A DNA stretch of 64,000 nucleotides from Cricetomys ansorgei. Lineage: Eukaryota > Chordata > Mammalia > Rodentia > Nesomyidae. The DNA is taken from assembly GCA_026225945.1 (NCBI GenBank), contig JAMJFZ010002884.1, positions 124,001 through 188,000 on the forward strand, in the 5' to 3' direction. This document shows, in pieces, positions 34,216-47,639 of this stretch (within the stretch, counting starts at the first letter, position 1; each line of letters opens with the position of its first letter). The notes beneath the pieces are model-generated. The model ran no database searches and was not told the origin of the DNA. It saw nothing but the letters and a program-made list of their open reading frames with translations. The position numbers and the translations under genes were made by a program.

Positions 34216-34984
34216 CTGTTGCAATAAAATAAAGCAAAACAATTCTATTTCTTTATTAAATCAAAGCACAAAAAATTGCCCATACAATTGTAGTTCATGG
34301 AACTCAGTTCATGTCATTCTGGAAGCCACATAAATGGGCTGCATTAGATTGAAATTGTATTTTCTATTTAACCTAAGTACAACTTGTTGAACCATGCTGT
34401 TTACCCTAGAAGATAAATATGCATAGAAAGACTGTTAGTGGTAATAAACAGGACATAAGCCAGTTGTATAGTAGTTCCTTTAAAGTTCGCCTGTCTAAAT
34501 TATCAAAGCTATTTGTAAAATAAGCAATTGCAAAATAGTTGTCATGACCCCTCTTTGCCTCTGGTTTAGAGACACTCAACTATTCTAGTGCAAATAAGAC
34601 CTACTTCAGACAAAATCCTACTTTTGCTCTTATCCTCAAAGGCTGTGTATGGTTCCCATCCTCTTCAGTTTACTGCTTTCTTCTCTTGTTAATTATTAGC
34701 GTGACCAAAACCAAAGAACATTTTCTGTTTTCAGCCATTTCAGAGAAATAGCTGATTGGTCCACTGAGCGTTCTTGCATTCAGATGCCATATTTTTGGAA
34801 ATGCTTAGTCAGTTTTCTGACAATCACCATGTTCTAATGACAGTGGAAATGAAAATACCATGGTTTGTCTCACAACATTAACAGAGACTTTTAAAAATCC
34901 ACCTTCTGTCTGTTTTATAGCTTTGTACAATAAAAGTTATGTTATGGAAGATAATAGTTGTTTAATATTCGATAATGTTTTCCT

Positions 34985-35125
34985 ATATTTGTTAGAGGAA
35001 GTATCTCACCAAGTGGTCCAGGCTGGCTTGCTATGTAGCTGAGACTGGCTTCTGACTCAACATTCTCCTGCCTCCCTCTTCCCATGTATTGGAATACAGG
35101 AATGTGCTACTACACCTGGCCTTGT
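34985..35125 (-). mobile_element. B1F/B1-like SINE
   Basis: AAGTATCTCACCAAGTGG, CAGGCTGGCTTGCTATG, TTCTCCTGCCTCCC and GAATGTGCTACTACACCTGG read as reverse B1. Confidence 0.75.
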
Positions 35126-35789
35126 GTGCGTTTTTAACGAATGTTTACTTTATAGCAAAGGTTTACTGTGGGTATATGAGATCAAGTTATCGTGTTTCAG
35201 TGAAATTTCTACATTAGAGAATAAACTATGTGGGCAGTTGGAAGCCAAGTGCATACTATGATGGAGATAGTTAATGATAGTTAATGAAACCTGAGAAGAA
35301 ACATCTCACTGTTACCTGATGAGATTTTAAAGCTTCCTTATAATAGGTGAAATTTTTCAGATGATCAAGAATTGGTTAGAAAAGGGGACTTAAGATGAGT
35401 ACGCACTAATGCATAAAAATTAATCCTTTCTTCCTGTTTCTTTCACCTTTTCAGTATTGTGTCTTCCCATGTGATGTCTTCCCATGACTTAAGGTTGAAA
35501 TGTTCATCCATATTTTTTATGGCTAGAAATGAAAAAATAGCAACTACTGAAATCTATTTTTTCTTTTCAGTTCATTGCATAATTTTCCTAATTTTAGTGA
35601 AGCTTTAATCATTTCAGAATAATAAGATCATCTTCTATGTACATGTTCTGCAAATACGACTTGTATATGTGGGCTGAAACAACTTTCTAATTATTAAACT
35701 TGACAGTTACATTATAAAATGGTGATTCAATATGTCATGGTTACTTATGTATGCTTATGATTACTAATAAAACTATTTTCTTTTCTTTT

Positions 35790-35905
35790 ATTATTTCTTT
35801 GACTTTTTGAGATTACAATGTAATTGTATCATTTCCCTCTTCTTTTCTTCCCTTCAAACCCTTCCCTATACCTCTCTTCGCTGCCTTTCAAGTTTATGAG
35901 AACTA
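35790..35905 (-). mobile_element. L1 3'-end fragment
   Basis: GAGATTACAATGTAATTG, CATTTCCCTCTTC and the CT-rich block to CTTTCAAGTTTATG are the reverse of the muroid L1 3' terminus. Confidence 0.7.
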
Positions 35906-36239
35906 AGAGTAACATAAGCCAATGACTGCAGGTTTGGTATAGCAGTTCCTCAAAAGCTGGTGACTTTCAGGTTAACATTTTTTATAGTGCTGTACTTTAC
36001 ATTTATGGCTGACTTAACATTTATAATCATCCTACAGAGAACATCAGTAAAGTTCAAGAGCATGTGCTGAAATGGAAAGAGCTTGAAGCAATAAATTGGC
36101 AAGTCATAAAGTAAATATTTGTAAAGTTAACAAAATAAATTGTATATTAAAAAAACATAAAGCTGAAAGTCTCCATTACAACTTATATTTATGTATGAAC
36201 TGCCATAATTGACTAAAAGTGTTACATTTTTCCAAACTT

Positions 36240-36345
36240 AAATTACTCTGGGAAGCTGAGGATGTAGTTGAATTGCTGAGCACTTGCTTGGCAGGCCTTA
36301 CCCACTAAGTTCTCTATCTTTATCACAAGGAGAAAATATTGAAAT
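36240..36345 (+). mobile_element. ID-like SINE
   Basis: AAGCTGAGGATGTAGTTGA, GAGCACTTGCTTGGCAGGCC resemble an ID element head. Confidence 0.6.
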
Positions 36346-36569
36346 AGAAATTACAGTACAGGTTTTTTTTTTAATAAATCCCATCAGTTTTCTTTATAAG
36401 TTAGGCAAATCTAGTCTTAATTGTTAGCAATAAAATATGAAAATATGTTAGGTACCAATCGATTACAGTTAAACAATTAGAAAGAAAACAAAAATCAAGT
36501 GACATTTTATCAACAATATATTACTAAATGCTAGGGTAAAGATCTTTTGAAAAGATATTACAGGACATT

Positions 36570-36690
36570 CAAACCAGATATGGTGGTACACATCTGTAAT
36601 CCCTGCACTTTAGAGACTGATACAGGAGGACCTGGTGTTCAAGGCCAGCCATGGCTACATAGTGCAACTCTGTCACACACAAAAAAAATG
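36570..36690 (+). mobile_element. B1-like SINE
   Basis: GGTGGTACACATCTGTAATC, CCCTGCACTTTAGAGACTG, GGTGTTCAAGGCCAGCC, then an A-rich tail. Confidence 0.75.
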
Positions 36691-39340
36691 TTGAGTCTTA
36701 AATGAAAAAGGAGCATATAATATATGAATTGTAGATAGATTACTAAACAATGAATGGTTATGAAAATATAAAGTAATAGCATCACTGAAACAGCATTAGA
36801 AGAAATTGTTTACTAAACAAGATTCTTGATTTTTGTTTTTCATATGAACTTTCTATTTTATGTCTTCCGACATGTACTAAGTAACTGTTCTGTATGACAT
36901 TTTCCAAAGTGAGTTTTAAACTCTTATTAGAAGAAAGCACTGCTGGTGTAAATGCAGGAATAGTCTTTTAAATTTGCAAAGTATCTTCTAAACTTGAATG
37001 TAATAAAGTCAATGCTATTAATTGTATTGTGACTACAATTTTCAAAATGATAACAGCTCAGTTACTGACTTTACATACATATTTTACATAAAAATTATTT
37101 AATTTAAGATGAGCTTAGTCAATAGAAATTACATAAAGTATTAAAATAATGCAAAATGTCCTCATTCTTTCTAAATTAAAGCAAAGTGAAACTTACATGT
37201 TATTAGATTATTTTGTCTGTATGTGAAACACTGTACTATAAAAATGCAACAGTGATATAGTTTATTATTTTGTGGTATTCTTTGGTCACAAAATCTGTTT
37301 TGTAATCTTTAAATACTGTGATAAAATATGTTTTAACGAAATATATAAATACTGGGTAGAAGTAATATTGGTCAAATCTTCCTTCCTATTTTCGCCTATT
37401 TGCCAAGATACTTGAACTAATTCAAACTGTTGTTATTTTAAAGAGCTATGTTAAAAAACAAAATCACAAGACATTCTTTTCATCAAAAAATAACAACCTT
37501 ACCCACTGCAATAGAATTGTAGAAATAAATTGCCAAGAAGATTTTTGTCCTGAAACTCCAGTCTCAACAACAGAACAGACTAATAATAGACCATCAAAAG
37601 TTACCTGTGGAAACCCCTTTGAAAGCCAGAGCAGAATGTACTTTCTGATTGAAGAAAAATAGTTCCAAATTGTGTACAGCCTCAATAGCAGCAAACACAC
37701 TACATTCTTTGTATCTCTTTCTATTTGGTCATGAAGGAAATGGTCTAGGAATACATGGAGAACTATTTCTGAAATATGCTATAAAGTAAAGACGATAAAA
37801 TTACTCCTTCAGCTCAAGGAGTCTCATAGCCCAATCTGATCATTAGTTTTAAATATTGTTGTGTTTTTGAGAATAAATAATTATTTTTAATCAATACTAA
37901 GGACAATGATATACCAAGTGAAGTGCTGAGTACTAATAGGAAAAGTTTGTTGCTTTAACAATAATTTGCTTGTGAACACAAGTGGTTTTTATTGAGGGCT
38001 TTGTGTTATGAAATTTCCCTGAATTTTCCCTCTTTTTTAAAGGGGGAAAAACAAAGATTAGGCAAAAATATTTCATTTGATTTTCATTATTTGGCTGTAT
38101 GAAATTAAACAATTGGACTAGATACTTTCCAGTTCTAAAGTCCTCTGAATCTGTGATGTTTTTAACCCATGTTAAATGAGCATACAGTATTGGACAGATA
38201 TTTGATATCTAAGCAAACTAGAGATTAGCAATCTCCGTGCGAGCTGGTTATGTTAATTTCAAGCTTCTTTATGTTGGGCAAAACAATCTAATACCTGAAT
38301 GGTGTGTCAATATAATTATAATTGTAAGTTAGGATTTCACTGACAAATTCATAATTCACATAGCCAGGCTATAAGATGTCATAAAGTCATAAATACATAA
38401 TGACTGGTTCATTGGCAGGACCACTGCACAACTAATTCTGTGAGACATGAGCAATGTATTACCTCTTCCTTATAAACTGGGTATAAACTTATAATTAGCT
38501 ATCCTTCTTGTGGAATGGTGGGATGAAAAGACTTAATTAGCCCATGGCATTTGGAAACTCTAAATAAGAGCTTAACTACTCATCAGTCTCTTGTTAACAG
38601 GTCCACTAATAGATTATAGCATTTATTCACTATAAAAGTGAATGGTATTTATAGTATAAATGACTGATACACACCATTACTTTTTAACAACATGGTTATA
38701 ACCTTCAGAAAAAAATCAGATTTAAAAGTCAGTGAAATATGATTATAATATAAAATTTTTATTATTTTTCTTCTAGTATTCCATTACCTTATAATTCAAA
38801 TTCTGTTATTAATTGATATTTTTTGTTCCTTTCATATTTTACATGTATGTATAGACTTACGTAAAAGTCTTACCTGTCTAGCCTTAAAGAAAAAAAATAT
38901 AAAAGTGAAGTTTTTTTTAAAAGATCTAATTTTGAATTAAACCTTTAAAGCAGCAAATTCATCTATGCCAGTTATTTTTGAAAGTACCTTGTTTTAGTCC
39001 TTTTCTATGAAGACATTTTTGAAACACTATAGTGAGAAATACAATCCTCCCACTACTGTTCCTGTTTTTGTCATTTGGTATTTTGATGAAAACTGCTGTA
39101 ATACTTTATATACCGAAAATGCTTTTACACTTATTCCTAGTTTGTTTTTAAATACCCTCACAAAAATGAGAATTCTTTGCGTGCTTTCCATGATAAAAAT
39201 ATTCCCTGTTTTGAGAAATAACCAAGAATATCAAGGTAACTGAAACAAAAGTATGTTTTAAGATTGCAAGACTGTAAAATAAGAGTTTTTTTTTTTCTGT
39301 TACTAAATTCTGACTTCTAAGAAGAAAATAAAGTGTATGA
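36691..39340. other. No recognisable feature
   Basis: Long AT-rich intronic stretch. No gene, RNA or confident transposon match. Confidence 0.45.
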
Positions 39341-39348
39341 CAGCAAAC

Positions 39349-39420
39349 CCTCACCTCAGTGCTGAGGATGAAACCTACCTGGGGTGCTCTCCCCAGGACT
39401 AGGCAACACTTTCACCTTTC
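39349..39420 (-). mobile_element. ID-like SINE fragment
   Basis: CAGTGCTGAGGATGAAACC and GGACTAGGCAACACTTTCAC resemble a reverse ID/B4 head. Confidence 0.4.
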
Positions 39421-39810
39421 TAAGTATTCTTTCCCTTTGTGAAAAGCATGGAATTTCAGGACAGGAAATAACTCATTGTAAATAGTGTAGACTTTGGACC
39501 CTGATCCTCCAATTACTTAACTGCCAGCCAAAAGTTCTTAAGAAACTTTTTACTCAATTAGTGCATACTGTGGGATTACAGAAGTCTCCAGTTTGATAAA
39601 GTGTGAGAAACAATTACAACACAGAACATACTTGGATGCTTCAATGACTTTCTAAGATAAAACTGATGCAAATTATAAAACCATTAAATTAATAAATACT
39701 GATCATAACTAAAATGTTATGAAATTTGTTGAATTATGAAATATCATTGACCTTAAAGGATTCTAAATACAAAGTTGCTTGGTTAAGTTATCAAAATGTA
39801 TTGGATTTAC

Positions 39811-39935
39811 ATCAGTGGTTCTTATAAAATGCAATGTAAATATCTAATATTCAGGATGGTTTTGGGAGACCCCTGTGAAAAGGTTGTTTGACTCTCAAAG
39901 AGGGTCAGGACCCACATGTTGAGAACCACTGGTTT
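39811..39935 (+). mobile_element. URR1-type hAT element, fragment
   Basis: Inverted ends: CAGTGGTTCT at the left and GAGAACCACTG at the right, with GGGAGACCCCTGTGAAAAGG and GGTCAGGACCCACATGTTG between. The inside is shorter than the copy at 50228-50430. Confidence 0.65.
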
Positions 39936-41017
39936 ACATCAAGAAAGATATTTTGACTTTTTTTCCGGGGAAAAAAGTGAGACTTATCAATTAGGAGAAA
40001 TTTTAGATAAAGTGTTGTTATTTTAAAAGATAAATTCATAACGAAATTTTAAATGTAAAAAAGTATAATTTTCAGCAGTCAAGCAGTTTGAACATACAGC
40101 AAATTCTTTTAGTAGGTTCCCATTGTCTGAGACTCTTAAAGGCTTATCCTTTGCCAAAGCCTAGGTTGGGAGGATGCTGAGTCCCTGTTTCTCCCTTTCC
40201 CTTTCACCAGAATGAGACTTTGGTTTGCATTTGCAAAGGATTTCTTTTCAATGCAGAAAAGAAGATTAGAAGTCTCCCTGTGGCATTCAGAGACATTTGT
40301 ATGTGAGAGTGTTGTTGTTCTCTGTATGTCTGTCTGCCTGTCTTGTAGTTAACTGATATGCTGGCAAAATTGAATAATAGTATAAAGATAAATCCATCTT
40401 CATCTTCATCCTACCATGTTCATTTCTGTTTTTGCATGTGTTGTAAGGAACGTCACAGACAGGATATTCATCTTTCTCATGTGCCATAACCCACCGATGG
40501 ATCAAAACTAGTTTAAAATACGACCTGGTTTTCCCAAGCTGAAGTGTTTCATCAGACTCCCAAGAGTGATTTAAAGTTGTGACATCTCCATCATGCTTGG
40601 TCTGACTAGGATCAATCATAATTACATCTAACGTTATTACCTTCTCATCAATAAGATATGGAATGAGTGTCACTGCTAGGGCTATGAGTGTTGGTATACA
40701 TTTTCCAATCTGGCAGAAAGAGGAGCTTCTAAGGAATTTTTTCCCCAAAATGCAGAAACATTAACCTATCTCATTTTTTACAGGGAAATAAACTTAAGGA
40801 GAAAACTTAGAATGAATCCTCTGATTTACAGGAATTTTACAGATTGCAGAGCCATGATAAGAGGGTATTAGGGGAAGGGGAAAGGTGCAAAGAAACAGCT
40901 CTTATCTCTAAATGACCCATCGATTCTTTTTCTTTTCTCCTAGGTAAACAAAGGAGCAAAGATTTATTTATTTTATAAAATTTAAGGAGCAGAAAGCTCA
41001 TAAAATATGCTCCTTTC

Positions 41018-41280
<263 letters not shown>

Positions 41281-41282
41281 TG

Positions 41283-41352
41283 ACATGATGGGGATTGCAC
41301 TCAGAGTCTTGGACATACTTGAGTAATGCTGTCTTACTGAGCTACGCTTGAA
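41283..41352 (-). mobile_element. ID-like SINE
   Basis: ATGATGGGGATTGCACTCAG, AGTCTTGGACATACTTGAGT and TTACTGAGCTACGCTTG form a reverse ID element directly abutting the CT-rich tract. In the gene sense the tract is its purine tail. Confidence 0.7.
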
Positions 41353-41404
41353 ACCCAAATCATTCCATTTAGAGGTAGAAAAAAATTCAATGTAATTTCT
41401 AGGG

Positions 41405-41610
41405 CAGACTTTAAAATTTACTCATATTTATACATACACACGCAAACATATATATGCATGTAACAATAATAATCAAAGGAAAAGAAGCTATCAACTTGAT
41501 AGTGGGGAGAGATGAGTAGAATTTAAGGGGGGGTAGTTGACAGGTGCTAAAGGGACTCTGAAACTGATGTAATTCTATTCCAATTAAAACATTTTAAAAC
41601 AACATAAAAG
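41405..41610 (+). mobile_element. L1 3'-end fragment
   Basis: A run of CATACACACGCAAACATATA, TAACAATAATAATCAAAGG, GGGGAGAGATGAGTAG and CTGATGTAATTCTATTCC follows the muroid L1 terminus. Confidence 0.65.
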
Positions 41611-41950
41611 TTCATTTACATTTTCAAATGTCACTGATAAATAAATGTTTTCACACCTTAATATAGGTATTCAATAATTGTTTCATAAATAATCAGTAGC
41701 TACATAAAATAATACTGTTCATTCTAAAATTTGATAATATAATTAAAATATATTGTATGAAATTCTCAAAGATCAAATAAAAAATAAGAGCCAATGGAAA
41801 AAATTATTACTGGCAGAAAAACATCATATTTCAATCTATGCAAAGTAACCTCATCCATAGTTTAAGGATATTTAATTATCTTTATTTCTTTAGTGCTTTT
41901 AATATTTGCTTCCTCGGGTTTCCATGTATTCATTTCTTGTTTCATTTATT

Positions 41951-42005
41951 AAAATTTTAAAAATGCTATTGTCCTATAAAATTTTAAAAATTGCTATTGT
42001 CCTAT
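41951..42005 (+). repeat. 27/28-bp tandem duplication
   Basis: Two adjacent copies (41951-41977 and 41978-42005) of a unit containing GCTATTGTCCTAT, differing by one inserted T. Confidence 0.95.
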
Positions 42006-42391
42006 AAATGAATTCCCTAACATTTATCTGAATTTATCTGAATCCAAGCAACGTGTTAACAGCAAATATACATGCTAAAATGTATAAATTTATAGGTAGA
42101 AAATATTTATTAAAAATAAGCTTTAATTTGAAATTTAGTTACTCAAAGTGAAAAAAATCCTAGATATTAAAAATAAGATAACCATCTGTCACTCATATGA
42201 ATTTTATTGAATCAAATTTTCTTTCTTTTACAGTAGCGTAATTGCAGCATACTATAGCACAAGAATGTGTATTTAAAGCAACTGAATGCTTGAAGTGTAT
42301 TTGAATATTCTGAAGGTGTACATATAGATATCCAGCAGGAATAGGCAATATATAATATGGAATATATTTTCTCAATATAGAATTCTTATAT

Positions 42392-42435
42392 ATTCTTATA
42401 TATTCTAAGAGATATTCTTATATATTCTAAGAGAT
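42392..42435 (+). repeat. 22-bp perfect tandem duplication
   Basis: Two identical adjacent 22-bp copies (unit ends ATTCTAAGAGAT), with a partial third upstream. Confidence 0.95.
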
Positions 42436-43257
42436 ATAAAAATAATCTTTAATATTAGTCCCTTTATTAAGCATAGATTGGCCCAATAAAAACAGACCAA
42501 CTGCCAAGTTTTAGTCATTTAAAAATTAGATTTTTGAGCCTAATACCTGAGTTCAAACCTCAGGGCCCACATGGCACAAGGAAAGAACCAAGACCTCAAA
42601 GTTGTCTTGTGACATGCACAGACATGCACTTGACATGCATTGTGACTGGGTTATAAATATGACATCCAATTCGTAAAACAGAAGAGGCAAGATTTCTGTG
42701 AACTTCATCCTGTTTTTCAAAGTCAGGAGATAAAATTTCCCATGGGCAAGATGTCCTCCTAGACCTGAAGAAAATATTATTAAGGACAGGAAGATGCCAA
42801 GGGAAATTCGCACATACGTTGTTGATTAGGTTAACCCTTATCTTCCTACCGTGTTTGCCACCCAGGCAAGGACAATAGCCCAAGTTCCTCTGCCTTATCA
42901 CAGTTACAATTTCCTCCTTTCCCCCTAATAGTATAGATATTCAACTCTGGCTGTATTTTGAATCTTTATTTTCTTACAATATCTATATCAGGTAAAACAA
43001 TTACTGCTATCATTTCTTCACATGAATCTAACGAATGGAATGATACAGTCTGTGATTAAAGGGACAAAATTCATTATTGCTTAATCATCTTCAAGTCTGT
43101 TATTCATTTTATTTCTGTATTTATTTTTGCAGAGTTAGGGATTAAGGCCAGGAAATTCACATGCAATTTTGTATAAAATACTTTGTAGTTTTCAAGTGTA
43201 TTTTAAATGAAATAGTTAGTTAATATACAGAATAATGGGGTCTATCATAACTTTTTA
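42436..43257. other. No recognisable feature
   Basis: Intron; overlapping frames at 42553-42901 show no known family and no codon support. Confidence 0.5.
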
Positions 43258-43400
43258 ATATACAGATGACATTTTTTTGAGACCCATTTCATCACATTTC
43301 TCAGGATGCCCTAAATTACTGGGCTCAACATTCCTCCCTCTGTAAGTGTTCTGAGTTGCTGGAACTATATGTGTGCACCAATGTGTTCAACTTTTAATCT
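43258..43400 (-). mobile_element. Old B1-like SINE
   Basis: TTTTTTTGAGACCCATTTC, TACTGGGCTCAACATTCC, GAGTTGCTGGAACTATATG and GTGTGCACCAATGTG are the reverse of a 7SL-derived SINE. Confidence 0.6.
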
Positions 43401-43477
43401 AGTGCAATTTTTGTTGTTGTTTAGGAGACTCTTGTTGAAATCAACAAAGACATCTCATTTGTTATGTCAACACAAAC

Positions 43478-43600
43478 TCTCTCGCTCTCTCTATCTCTCT
43501 CTCTGTCTCTCTCATTAGGGTTTTGCTATGTAGCCTGGACCTCACAGTCCTCCTGCATCATCCTTTCAGATGCTCAGATAGGTCTTACCTAGACCCTGCT
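43478..43600 (-). mobile_element. (CT)n tract with B1-like SINE
   Basis: A CT-rich run (43480-43512) leads into TTAGGGTTTTGCTATGTAG, CTGGACCTCACAGTCCTCC and CAGATGCTCAGATAGG, resembling reverse B1. Confidence 0.5.
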
Positions 43601-44880
43601 CCAACATAAACTCTGTTCATTGTCAGATGAGCAAGATAATTTTACCAATGAAGATCATGTGCTTGCTATCAGTTACTTAATGAAAATGAAATATCTTAAG
43701 GCTAACCTTTTCTAAGTGATGTGTGAGTGTTCTACAATTATTCAACTATGTTTTAGTTACTATCGATGTTGTCTGAAATGTTAGTGTAATATTTATAAAA
43801 ACCTAGTTTTATTTTGTAAATACATTATAAGAACAAAGGGCAGAAACTGGAATAATATTTACTTCCATATATCTTTGAAATTTATATATACATGATTTTG
43901 CTTTTAGAGTCCACTATGAACAGCACATGAAACTATCTCAGAGTCATCACCTTGCTAGACCATGATAATAAACACAGTGTCAAGATAACTGTCTGGTAGA
44001 TAGTACTGAGTTTAAAAAATATAAAACTGTGAGTTCGAGAAGTACTTCTGCTTTTAATAATTGCCACATCATTCCCCCATAGCTCAGTAACTCGCCTATA
44101 GTATGTATAGAATAATCATCCTACAAATTTCAAAAGATTGCTGGAAGGCTTGAATAAACTAATCTTAAATAAGTCATTCACTATAAAATATCCCATCTAT
44201 TGTGCATTTTGACTTAAAAGCATTGGTTAGCTGTGATTAGACATCACAACCACAAGGTTTCAATATTTTAGACTTACAATTTGGAAAAGCATTAACAGGG
44301 ATGCAATGAGAAACCTGCCTGACATGGAGAGGTACATTTTCTTTAGTTTCCTTATTGAAGTATGCAAGAATCCTAAATTCTTGAAAAGGACTCATTCTTA
44401 CAAGTCACTAGTATGATGTCAGAAATTTCCAGAAAAAAAATTGTTTCCGTTAACATGAGAAATGGTAAATACGGAATATTTCAAATTCTAACATTTAGGT
44501 TGTATAGTTACCATAGAAACACAGCTTCAAACACTGGCTCACTATGAACCATGTGTTAGTATTCATTTTTTTCCCAAGGATTTTCTCAGTAGAATGTCCT
44601 GGAAAACTATACTATGATATTTCTGAAAAAAAAATTATATATATATTGAAGATTTGGGCCAGGACGTGTTTACAGAGCTGTTTCATCTAATTAACAGAGT
44701 TGTTTATAAGATTGAAATGTCTCTGCATCATCTTGCCCTAAAGCACACTTGTAGAAAAATACAAGGCTCAGAACACAGTTGTTTTCTTCTGTGCTTGCTG
44801 TCTACACTATTGTCCATCATAACCCTGAAGTAGCCAATGGATGACATACTTTCTTGTTAGAATACAGGATAATACAATAC
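43601..44880. other. No recognisable feature
   Basis: AT-rich intron without an identified gene or repeat. Confidence 0.5.
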
Positions 44881-45480
44881 TAATATAGTTTCAGGGATTC
44901 AATATCATATAAAATAGGATTTTGTTGGGGGCAAAAAAGTCCTTGAACCCACAGAGCAATAGAGAACCAGGAATGTAAAGAGAAAGGAGTCCCTCCTCAA
45001 TAGAGGAAATAAAATACCTGCATTCCACCCAGAAGGCTGGGAATGGATATTGCAAATTACCTGGTGACCTTTCTGTTATCTGAGGAGCAGACCTCACTTA
45101 TCTTTTTCCCCCAGAATAATTATCCCAGAGTCTTCCCTACCTACACTGTTCCCCATCCTTAGGGGTGTTGTCACATGCATTTTATGGCCTGTTGACCTCT
45201 ATGCTATCTCATTCAGAGACTACATTAGATTTTAGCTAGAGAACCCACCCTCCTGGTCACATGTACTTTGTAAAGGACTTTCTATGTAGCCACACCTTCA
45301 GCTTTATTGTGCACCTTGGTTGGAAAGGTTGCTCCCTGCAAATCCTTTCCTAAATTGTACTGTGTTTTAAACATGCTGACAATGAACCTCCTGGCACCTG
45401 ACATCTGATCCAGGTTGACAAGTCAGTCTTCATTTCCCTGCTGCGGTAACTGCAGGGTCCCCCTCAGAATTTTATAATTC
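44880..45480 (+). mobile_element. Candidate LTR relic
   Basis: A 600-bp block clearly more GC-rich than its surroundings. GCTTTATTGTGCACCTTGG and CAATGAACCTCCTGGCACC resemble the promoter/polyadenylation and R-U5 part of a rodent LTR. Ends and family are not determined. Confidence 0.35.
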
Positions 45481-45517
45481 CTTTGAGTCAGCCAGAAAAA
45501 CATGATTCATCAGACCA

Positions 45518-45665
45518 AGGTGCTTGTTTACAGAACTGATGACCTGAGTTGGTTATAAATCCACAGTGTGAAAGGAGAGAATTGAGTCTGCCAGTGGTTC
45601 TCCCACCTCTACATATGCACCATGGCAAGTGTGCACCCTGGATGTACAAATAAATAAATATTTTA
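45518..45665 (+). mobile_element. B2/B3-type SINE
   Basis: CCAAGGTGCTTGTTTACAG, GATGACCTGAGTTGG, TCCCACCTCTACATATGCAC, then AAATAAATAAATATTTTAAA tail. Confidence 0.8.
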
Positions 45666-45699
45666 AAATAAAATGAAAATTTCAGAACTATTTGCTATT

Positions 45700-46095
45700 T
45701 GTTATTTAAATTTTCTTTATTCTTGAGAATTTCATGTGTGTATACAATGAACTATTACCACATACTCCATCATTTCCTCTCTCAAATCCTTCTATGTGCC
45801 CTCTAACACATCCCTCTTCCAACGTCAAGTCTTCTTCTTTTTTCTTTTTTTGATAACTTATAAAGTCAAGTTAGTGCTTTATATATGCACATTGCTGTGG
45901 GCATATCCACTGGAGCATGGGGATCCATAAATTGCCACATCCTTAAAAAGAATGATTTTTCTTTCCTTCAGTTACTGTCCGCTGCCAACAGCTCCCTTGT
46001 AAAATGTGGGACCTGTAGTTCTACTCTATCCATGCTAGAATTTATGTTTGCTTGACCTTGTGGAGTGCACAGGCAAGTGCAGCCAAACAAAGTTT
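45700..46095 (-). mobile_element. L1 (Lx-like) 3' UTR
   Basis: CCATGCTAGAATTTATG, GCTTGACCTTGTGGAGTG and GTTACTGTCCGCTGCCAAC are the reverse of a known rodent L1 3' segment, preceded by a CT-rich region. Confidence 0.75.
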
Positions 46096-46342
46096 CTAAT
46101 GTTCAAAATATCATGGTCACTAAACAATTTGAAAGAACGGGGAACCTTTGCAAAAATCCCACATCATCTTAACACCTATGTATGAACACTATTCGTTGTA
46201 AATGTATTCATCCTTATCTTAAAACGAGTTTTCAAATCCATTCTTTCCTACTCAATCTCTAAACTTGGCATTTGTTACAATTTCACATTGTCACATATTA
46301 TTAAATATACTGTAATAAATACAGTGGCATTTGAGAAAATCA

Positions 46343-46466
46343 AATGCAGCTTACAGGTGCAAGTCAGTGGTAGAACACTCATCTCACATGTGCAGCCACT
46401 TAGCAAATATCCAGCACTACACACACACACACACACAGACACACACTGTGTATATATATATATATG
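46343..46466 (+). mobile_element. ID-like SINE with (CA)n(TA)n tail
   Basis: GTGCAAGTCAGTGGTAGAAC and ACTCATCTCACATGTGCAG resemble ID; CA repeats (46416-46446) and TA repeats (46449-46466) follow. Confidence 0.55.
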
Positions 46467-46683
46467 GATTTCTAATGTGCTGATTTTATCTGCACCTCCT
46501 TCCTGGGATAATGGTTCTGAAAATTCTTCAGAGTTTTCCTAAAACCTGTGGGAATTGAAAGTCAAAGTATAACAACTTGTTGGTGATATAGTGGCCAATG
46601 TAGCTGCTTTCATAAGTGTAATGACTTACTTAATCTTATTTTTGTAATCTATGTCTGTTTAGATTAATATTATATCATGTAAT

Positions 46684-46713
46684 TATATATATATATATAT
46701 AATTAATTAATTC
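46684..46713 (+). repeat. (TA)n and TTAA-rich tract
   Basis: Short TA dinucleotide run passing into AATTAATTAATT. Confidence 0.9.
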
Positions 46714-47639
46714 ATATAGTTGCTATCAAATTCATGAAAAACAGTCATAGAAAAACAAAAATGCAAGTGATCCAAAAATATCAATTAAAATTTGAGTACA
46801 TCATTTACTTCTCACTGTGTTTAAAAAAGTTCATTATTCAGTATAAAGGTCACATAAAACTGAAGTTAACTTCTACTTTCTTCATATCATTAAAGTAAGA
46901 AAACGTGTATGACTGTCTTAGTTCAATTATATTCTCACTGATAACCTTAAGAGTTACATATGTTTGGAGATAACGGGATGGCCTATTCTGTAAATGAATT
47001 TGCTGCGCAAGCCCAATGGTCTGAGTTCCTCCATAGGAACCACAGTGGAAGGAAAATGTCAACTCCGGAAATCTGTTTTCTGACCTCTACACACTCTCCA
47101 TGACACAGATATGCCTGCATTTATACAAACACAAACCATCAGCACCACTACCATTGGCAATAGTATTACCACCACTACTACTACTAATAGTAATAATAAT
47201 ATCAATGATAATAAGTATTATTCTTAAATGTTTGTAAACAGTTACATATATTTGGAGTTTGACAATAGGGAACAGATTTTGCCCTGAAAAAAAAATTTTA
47301 ACTGGCTAGTGAAGAATGATTAAATTTAATGTCTATCTATTCAAAAAGAATTAGGAATTTCAGTCCTACTAATCTTAAGGATGCAATCAGATGAACCTCC
47401 AGACTGATATTAGCTTTGTTAATATAGCCTTCTTAATGGCAGGTGTACTGCTTTTAATAATGAAAATTTAAATTTAAGTCAAGAAACACAGACCAAACAG
47501 TCCACATAAATACAGCAAGCTGTAACATCACCAAATGAGTTCTATTTCTGCATTTAAATTTAACGTATGTGTGTATACGGGTGTTACATTTTCCAGCACT
47601 GTGCATTAAAATCTACAGAATATCCCTAATTAAGAATGA

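Noticed and set aside
40287..40748. 153-aa open frame on the minus strand, the longest not in simple sequence or an LTR
   Set aside because: No family recognised, no splice or promoter context, and the composition looks random. It may be decayed repeat. I would want codon-conservation tests before calling it.
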